The notes beneath the pieces were generated by a model. That model was not told the origin of the DNA. It did no database searches and saw nothing but the letters and a program-made list of their open reading frames with translations. From assembly GCF_003814875.1 (NCBI RefSeq), contig NZ_RKQF01000001.1, positions 10,664,001 to 10,728,000 on the forward strand: a stretch of 64,000 nucleotides of DNA, in the 5' to 3' direction. This stretch comes from Streptomyces sp. Ag109_O5-1 (GTDB lineage: Bacteria; Actinomycetota; Actinomycetes; Streptomycetales; Streptomycetaceae). Positions 59,986 to 64,000 of this stretch are shown here, piece after piece. Position 1 is the first letter of the stretch; the number at the start of each line of letters is the position of its first letter. Position numbers and translations under genes: made by a program.

Positions 59986-60861
59986 TTATGCGCGGCCGTG
60001 CTTGAACGCGTCCGTCACCACCGCCGCGGCCTTCCTCGCCAGCGGTGAGTCGGCCTGGGCGGTGGCCTCGATGTGGGTGGAGAACACGGCGAGGACGACG
60101 GGGGCGCGGCCCGGAGGCCAGGCGATCGCGACGTCGTTGGCGGTGCCGTAGCCGCCTGTTCCGGTCTTGTCGCCGACCGTCCAGTCCCCGGGGAGCCCCG
60201 CGCGGATCCGTTCCCCTCCGGTGGTGTTGGCGCGCAGCCAGCCCGTGAGCCGCCGCCGGTCCGCGCCGTCCAGGGCGTCGCCGACGACCAGCCGCGCGTA
60301 ACTCACGCCGACGGCCAGGGGAGTGGTGGTGTCCGTGACCCGCCCGGGCTCCGCCGAGTTCAGCTCCGGCTCCCACCGGTCCAGGCGCGTCACTTCGTCC
60401 CCGAGGGAACGGCACAGCCGCGTCACCGCCACCGGCCCGCCCAGTTGCTCCAGCAACAGGTTCGCCGCGGTGTTGTCGCTGTACTCGATCGCCGCCGCGC
60501 ACAACTCTGCGACGGTCATTCCGGAGGCGAGATTCCCGGGTTTCCCGGTGACGGGCGCCCCGCCCGCCCGCTCGACATCACGCTCGTCGTAGTGGACGAC
60601 CTCGGCGAGCACCTCCTCGCCGAGGTCGCGCAGGACGGCGGCCACCGCGAGCGTCTTGAACACCGAGCACATCGGGAAGAGCTCCCCGCAGCGGTACCGG
60701 ATCCGGGCCCCGGAGCCGGTGTCCCAGGCGAACACCCCCAGCCGGGCCCGGTGTTCGCGCTCCAGCGCCTGGAACCGGCTCGCCGCCCGCGGTGCCGCCC
60801 GGGTGCCCAGCGCGGTACCGGCGGCCGCGGTCAGTACGACGCGGCGGGACGGCTTCTGCAT
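59986..60861 (-). CDS. class A beta-lactamase, Tat-exported
   Basis: A 291-residue serine beta-lactamase with all active-site motifs: SVFK at 66-69 (nucleophile Ser66), SDN at 128-130, EPELN at 164-168 (general base Glu164, Ambler 166) and KTG at 232-234. The leader SRRVVLTAAAGTALG is of the twin-arginine type. It hydrolyses penicillins and perhaps cephalosporins outside the cell. The ATG at 60861 has AAAGGAG upstream. The blaI/M56 pair lies 59 kb away and I saw no clear TACAG-type dyad in the promoter region of this gene, so control by that BlaI is uncertain. Confidence 0.93.
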   Translation of the reverse strand: MQKPSRRVVLTAAAGTALGTRAAPRAASRFQALEREHRARLGVFAWDTGSGARIRYRCGELFPMCSVFKTLAVAAVLRDLGEEVLAEVVHYDERDVERAGGAPVTGKPGNLASGMTVAELCAAAIEYSDNTAANLLLEQLGGPVAVTRLCRSLGDEVTRLDRWEPELNSAEPGRVTDTTTPLAVGVSYARLVVGDALDGADRRRLTGWLRANTTGGERIRAGLPGDWTVGDKTGTGGYGTANDVAIAWPPGRAPVVLAVFSTHIEATAQADSPLARKAAAVVTDAFKHGRA

Positions 60862-61082
60862 GACCGCTCCTTTACCCGAGGCATCGGTGAGGGGGACGCA
60901 CCGACGGCCTTGAGGGTTCACTCGTGGACGGGTGATAAACCCGACCTCGGAATTCGACCAGTAGTAGCTCCCGCATCGTCGCAAATGATCCAAACGTCTA
61001 TACGATGCGCGTGGAACGGCATGCACGCGGAGAGCCTCTTCGGAGGCGCAGGTCCGAGCCGGGGGGCGGTGTCGAGGGGGCG

Positions 61083-61898
61083 ATGCCTTTCATGAGGGGC
61101 AACGGAAGCTGGGGGACGGCCGCCGCACGAGCGGTCCGGTTCGTGCGGCGCACGCTGCGCGAGGAGTGGCAGAACATCGTGATGGAGCCGGTACGCCAGC
61201 TCGTACGCCGTGGCCTGTCCGGGATCGTGCTCGCGTTCGTGGCCGCGTTCGGCGTCATCTTCTTCCACGCGATCGCCCAGCACCCCTTCGGCAGAAGGAT
61301 GGTGTGGCACCTCGGCGGTGTCACCGCCGACCTGCCCCTGTGGCTCTCCCTGCTGCGCACCCCGGTGTCGCTGTACGTCCCGGCGCTCGACCTGCCGGTC
61401 TGGGCCGGCATCACCCAGCTCTTCCTGGCCTTCGCGCTCGCGGAACTCGGCCTCGGCCGCGCCCGCACCCTCGCCATCGCCTATGTCACCACCCTCGCGG
61501 GCACCATGACCGCCCGGCTGATGGTCGCGCTGGGCCCCGGCTGGTGGGGCTTCGGCCTGCCCCCGGAGGTCGGCCGGGTCCTCGACACCGGACCGTCCGC
61601 CGCGGTGGTGGGCCTGTTCACCTATCTGGCGGTGGTCCGGCGCGCCCCCGTCGTCTTCACCCTGACCGGCGGCTCGATGGTGTGGGAGTCCATCGCCGTA
61701 CCGAACCTCGCCGGCCGTGAGCACCTGATCGCCGTGGCCGCGGCGATCGTTCTGGGCCTGATGCACGGCCACCGACTGCCGCTCCCCGCCCGACTGGTGG
61801 AACGCCTCGGCACACCGCCGACACCGCCCTGGTCCGACCCGCCCGTGTACCGGCCCGGCCCGCCGCGCCACCCGGTGCCGTCCTTCCGGCTCCCCTGA
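61083..61898 (+). CDS. rhomboid-like polytopic membrane protein
   Basis: A 271-residue membrane protein with six hydrophobic segments (for example LSGIVLAFVAAFGVIFFHAI, WAGITQLFLAFALAELGLG, HLIAVAAAIVLGLMHGH). The layout resembles the rhomboid-like proteins of streptomycetes, but the GxSx active-site Ser and partner His are not clearly present, so protease activity is doubtful. The C-terminal 35 residues are Pro-rich and cytoplasmic. The ATG at 61083 follows GAGGGGG closely; an ATG at 61092 is possible. Divergent from the beta-lactamase gene. Confidence 0.7.
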   Translation: MPFMRGNGSWGTAAARAVRFVRRTLREEWQNIVMEPVRQLVRRGLSGIVLAFVAAFGVIFFHAIAQHPFGRRMVWHLGGVTADLPLWLSLLRTPVSLYVPALDLPVWAGITQLFLAFALAELGLGRARTLAIAYVTTLAGTMTARLMVALGPGWWGFGLPPEVGRVLDTGPSAAVVGLFTYLAVVRRAPVVFTLTGGSMVWESIAVPNLAGREHLIAVAAAIVLGLMHGHRLPLPARLVERLGTPPTPPWSDPPVYRPGPPRHPVPSFRLP

Positions 61899-62030
61899 GA
61901 CCCCAACCCCTCCGGCTTCCCGGAAACCCCATATGTCACGCGTCCGACCCGCCGAACTGCTCAACGACGTCAATGTGATGGTTTTCGCACTTCAGCCTGT
62001 TCGGGCAACCCCTAGTGTTGCGGCGAGCTA

Positions 62031-62195
62031 GGGGGTGTCCGGCGGATCGGGCCGGCGGGAAGACGCGGTGCCCTGTGGCCGAAGGCCGGGGGCGTCGGCG
62101 AGTCACGACAACGCGGCTGGGGGTACCCCGGGTACCCCCTCTGGGGGAGGGCGTGCCGGATCCCGCGTCGCCGACATGATCCGCCGGACACCCCC
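62031..62195. mobile_element. 165-bp MITE-like element with perfect 18-bp terminal inverted repeats
   Basis: Ends are GGGGGTGTCCGGCGGATC and its exact reverse complement, 18 of 18. The inside holds further inverted pieces (GTCGGCGA with TCGCCGAC) and a near-palindrome of GGGGTACCCC units; no coding sequence. Size, termini and absence of a transposase fit a non-autonomous miniature element. No clear target duplication was seen. It lies in the 356-base gap before pyruvate carboxylase, and ends about 60 bases before that start, so it may carry or displace the promoter. The remaining gap (61899-62030) holds nothing I recognise. Confidence 0.75.
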
Positions 62196-62254
62196 AAGGA
62201 CGGGCGCGGCTGACACCATGGTGTTTGTCGCCGGCAGGCTGAAGGGATCCAGGG

Positions 62255-64000
62255 ATGTTCCGCAAGGTGCTGGTCGCCAACCGTGGAGAGATCGCCATCC
62301 GCGCGTTCCGCGCTGGCTATGAGCTGGGTGCGCGCACGGTCGCCGTCTTCCCCTACGAGGACCGCAACTCGCTGCACCGTCTGAAGGCCGACGAGGCCTA
62401 CGAGATCGGGGAACCCGGGCACCCGGTGCGCGCCTACCTCTCCGTCGAGGAGATCGTGGGCGCCGCCCGCCGGGCCGGGGCCGACGCCGTCTACCCGGGC
62501 TACGGCTTCCTCTCCGAGAACCCGGAACTCGCCCGCGCCTGCGAGGAAGCGGGCATCACGTTCGTCGGCCCGAGCGCCCAGACGCTGGAGCTGACGGGCA
62601 ACAAGGCCCGTGCGGTGGCCGCCGCCCGCGCCGCCGGTGTACCGGTCCTCGGTTCCTCCGCGCCCTCCAACGACATCGACGAACTGGTGCGCGCCGCCGA
62701 GGAGATCGGCTTCCCGGTGTTCGTGAAGGCCGTCGCCGGCGGCGGTGGCCGCGGTATGCGCCGGGTCGAGGACCCCGCCACGCTGCGCGAGTCCATCGAA
62801 CAGGCCTCCCGCGAGGCAGCCTCCGCGTTCGGCGATCCGACCGTCTTCCTGGAGAAGGCCGTCGTCGACCCCCGCCACATCGAGGTGCAGATCCTCGCCG
62901 ACGGCGAGGGCAACGTCATCCACCTCTTCGAGCGCGACTGCTCGCTGCAGCGCCGCCACCAGAAGGTCATCGAGCTGGCCCCCGCGCCCAACCTCGACCC
63001 CGGACTGCGCGACCGCATCTGCGCCGACGCGGTCCGCTTCGCCCGCGAGATCGGCTACCGCAACGCCGGCACCGTCGAGTTCCTCCTCGACCGCGACGGC
63101 AACCACGTCTTCATCGAGATGAACCCGCGCATCCAGGTCGAGCACACGGTCACCGAGGAGGTCACCGACGTCGACCTGGTCCAGGCCCAGATGCGCATCG
63201 CCTCCGGCGAGACCCTCGCCGACCTCGGGCTCTCCCAGGAGACGGTGAAGCTGCACGGCGCCGCCCTCCAGTGCCGTATCACCACCGAGGACCCCGCCAA
63301 CGGCTTCCGCCCCGACACCGGCCGGATCAGCGCCTACCGCTCCCCGGGCGGCTCCGGCATCCGCCTGGACGGCGGAACCACCCACGCGGGTACGGAGATC
63401 AGCGCGCACTTCGACTCAATGCTGGTGAAGCTCACCTGCCGGGGCCGGGACTTCAAGGCCGCCATCGGCCGGGCCCGGCGTGCCGTCGCCGAGTTCCGCA
63501 TCCGCGGTGTCGCCACCAACATCCCCTTCCTCCAGGCCGTCCTGGACGACCCGGACTTCCAGGCGGGCCGGGTCACCACCTCCTTCATCGAGCAGCGCCC
63601 GCACCTGCTCACCGCCCGCACCTCCGCCGACCGCGGCACCAAGCTGCTCACCTACCTGGCCGACGTCACCGTCAACAAGCCGCACGGCGAGCGTCCCCAC
63701 CTCATCGAGTCCACCACCAAGCTGCCCGTGCTGCCCGCCGGCGAGCCCCCGGCCGGCTCGCGCCAGCGCCTGGTCGAACTCGGCCCGGAGGGCTTCGCCC
63801 GCCACCTGCGCGAGTCGCCGACCATCGGCATCACCGACACCACCTTCCGCGACGCCCACCAGTCGCTGCTCGCCACCCGCGTCCGCACCAAGGACCTCCT
63901 CGCCGTCGCCCCGGTCGTCGCCCGCACCCTGCCCGAACTGCTCTCCCTGGAGTGCTGGGGCGGCGCCACCTACGACGTCGCGCTCCGCTTCCTCGCCGAG
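62255..64000 (+). CDS. pyc: pyruvate carboxylase, N-terminal 582 residues (runs off the window)
   Basis: The ATG at 62255 (AAGGGA 7 bases upstream) opens MFRKVLVANRGEIAIRAFRA, the biotin carboxylase N-terminus. ATP-grasp motif GGGGRGM is near 162-168, and RDCSLQRRHQKV near 229-240 and EMNPRIQVEHTVTEE near 288-302 are conserved. After about residue 460 a linker leads to the carboxyltransferase domain, beginning ITDTTFRDAHQSLLATRVRT near 525-544. This domain following directly on the biotin carboxylase shows pyruvate carboxylase rather than acetyl- or propionyl-CoA carboxylase. It makes oxaloacetate from pyruvate, bicarbonate and ATP. The biotin-carrier end is outside. A MITE-like element lies just upstream. 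Confidence 0.93.
   Translation, partial: MFRKVLVANRGEIAIRAFRAGYELGARTVAVFPYEDRNSLHRLKADEAYEIGEPGHPVRAYLSVEEIVGAARRAGADAVYPGYGFLSENPELARACEEAGITFVGPSAQTLELTGNKARAVAAARAAGVPVLGSSAPSNDIDELVRAAEEIGFPVFVKAVAGGGGRGMRRVEDPATLRESIEQASREAASAFGDPTVFLEKAVVDPRHIEVQILADGEGNVIHLFERDCSLQRRHQKVIELAPAPNLDPGLRDRICADAVRFAREIGYRNAGTVEFLLDRDGNHVFIEMNPRIQVEHTVTEEVTDVDLVQAQMRIASGETLADLGLSQETVKLHGAALQCRITTEDPANGFRPDTGRISAYRSPGGSGIRLDGGTTHAGTEISAHFDSMLVKLTCRGRDFKAAIGRARRAVAEFRIRGVATNIPFLQAVLDDPDFQAGRVTTSFIEQRPHLLTARTSADRGTKLLTYLADVTVNKPHGERPHLIESTTKLPVLPAGEPPAGSRQRLVELGPEGFARHLRESPTIGITDTTFRDAHQSLLATRVRTKDLLAVAPVVARTLPELLSLECWGGATYDVALRFLAE

Noticed and set aside
60862..61082. BlaI dyad before the beta-lactamase
   Set aside because: Only a GTAGTAG stretch was found, without the opposing arm.
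1..64000. CRISPR array, prophage, rRNA, or attachment site
   Set aside because: No regularly spaced short repeats, phage structural genes, rRNA stretches or integrase were seen.

Overview
The window looks like a piece of Streptomyces chromosome. Support for this is the very high G+C, strong third-position GC bias, GTG starts, GGAG-type ribosome binding sites, a complete conservon with a CYP157-type P450, an AbaA/WhiJ-style XRE + DUF397 locus, several SpoIIE-type phosphatases and a proteasome beta subunit. Everything was read by eye; family names rest on recognised motifs and no database was searched.

Layout. (1) 1-4.4 kb: 5' part of a nucleotidyltransferase; a BlaI repressor translationally coupled to an M56 protease, with BlaI-like dyads in front of blaI and in front of a membrane flippase-like gene; an orphan proteasome beta subunit (prcB paralogue); a PAP2 phosphatase. 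(2) 4.5-9.6 kb: iron uptake by a fused EfeU-EfeO protein and the DyP peroxidase EfeB behind an iron-box-like site, then a nickel/cobalt permease. (3) 9.6-15.3 kb: amino-acid permease operon, soluble transhydrogenase sthA, a sugar epimerase and a short truncated Tat-leader frame. (4) 15.4-28.2 kb: GH15 glucanase/trehalase, a TPR-like protein, two large sensor phosphatases, a ComB-like phosphatase, DUF1232 protein, an unknown, and fprA with an iron-box-like site. (5) 28.4-36.3 kb: a DFR-like reductase; an NlpC/P60 hydrolase with 53-residue tandem repeats behind a c-di-AMP (ydaO-type) riboswitch; another SpoIIE phosphatase; a DUF1996 protein with a class E sortase signal; a lipoprotein. (6) 36.5-43.5 kb: a secreted lipase gene broken by a 7-bp tandem duplication; a two-domain hydrolase/decarboxylase-like protein whose catalytic residues appear lost, paired with a WxG-like small protein; a FabF-like ketosynthase with a delta-9 desaturase. 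(7) 43.5-52.5 kb: propeller-like protein, AbaA/WhiJ-type regulatory cassette, DUF574 methyltransferase, an NPP1/NLP cytolysin-like secreted protein, an atypical type-B carboxylesterase, a fourth SpoIIE phosphatase and an aldo/keto reductase with a MerR-type promoter. (8) 52.7-54.4 kb: LysR regulator next to a decayed NAD-formate dehydrogenase. (9) 54.4-59.8 kb: conservon cvnA-B-C-D-CYP157-P450. (10) 60-64 kb: class A beta-lactamase, a rhomboid-like membrane protein, a 165-bp MITE-like element and the 5' part of pyruvate carboxylase.

Themes. Iron (efeUO-efeB, fprA) seems controlled by DmdR/IdeR-like boxes. Cell-envelope stress and wall remodelling (BlaI/M56, flippase-like protein, NlpC under c-di-AMP, beta-lactamase, sortase substrate) recur. 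Signalling is dense: four SpoIIE-type phosphatases, one stand-alone anti-sigma-like ATPase and a conservon. Three loci show decay: lipase, formate dehydrogenase, and the Tat-leader remnant. No rRNA, tRNA, CRISPR array, prophage or full biosynthetic cluster was seen.
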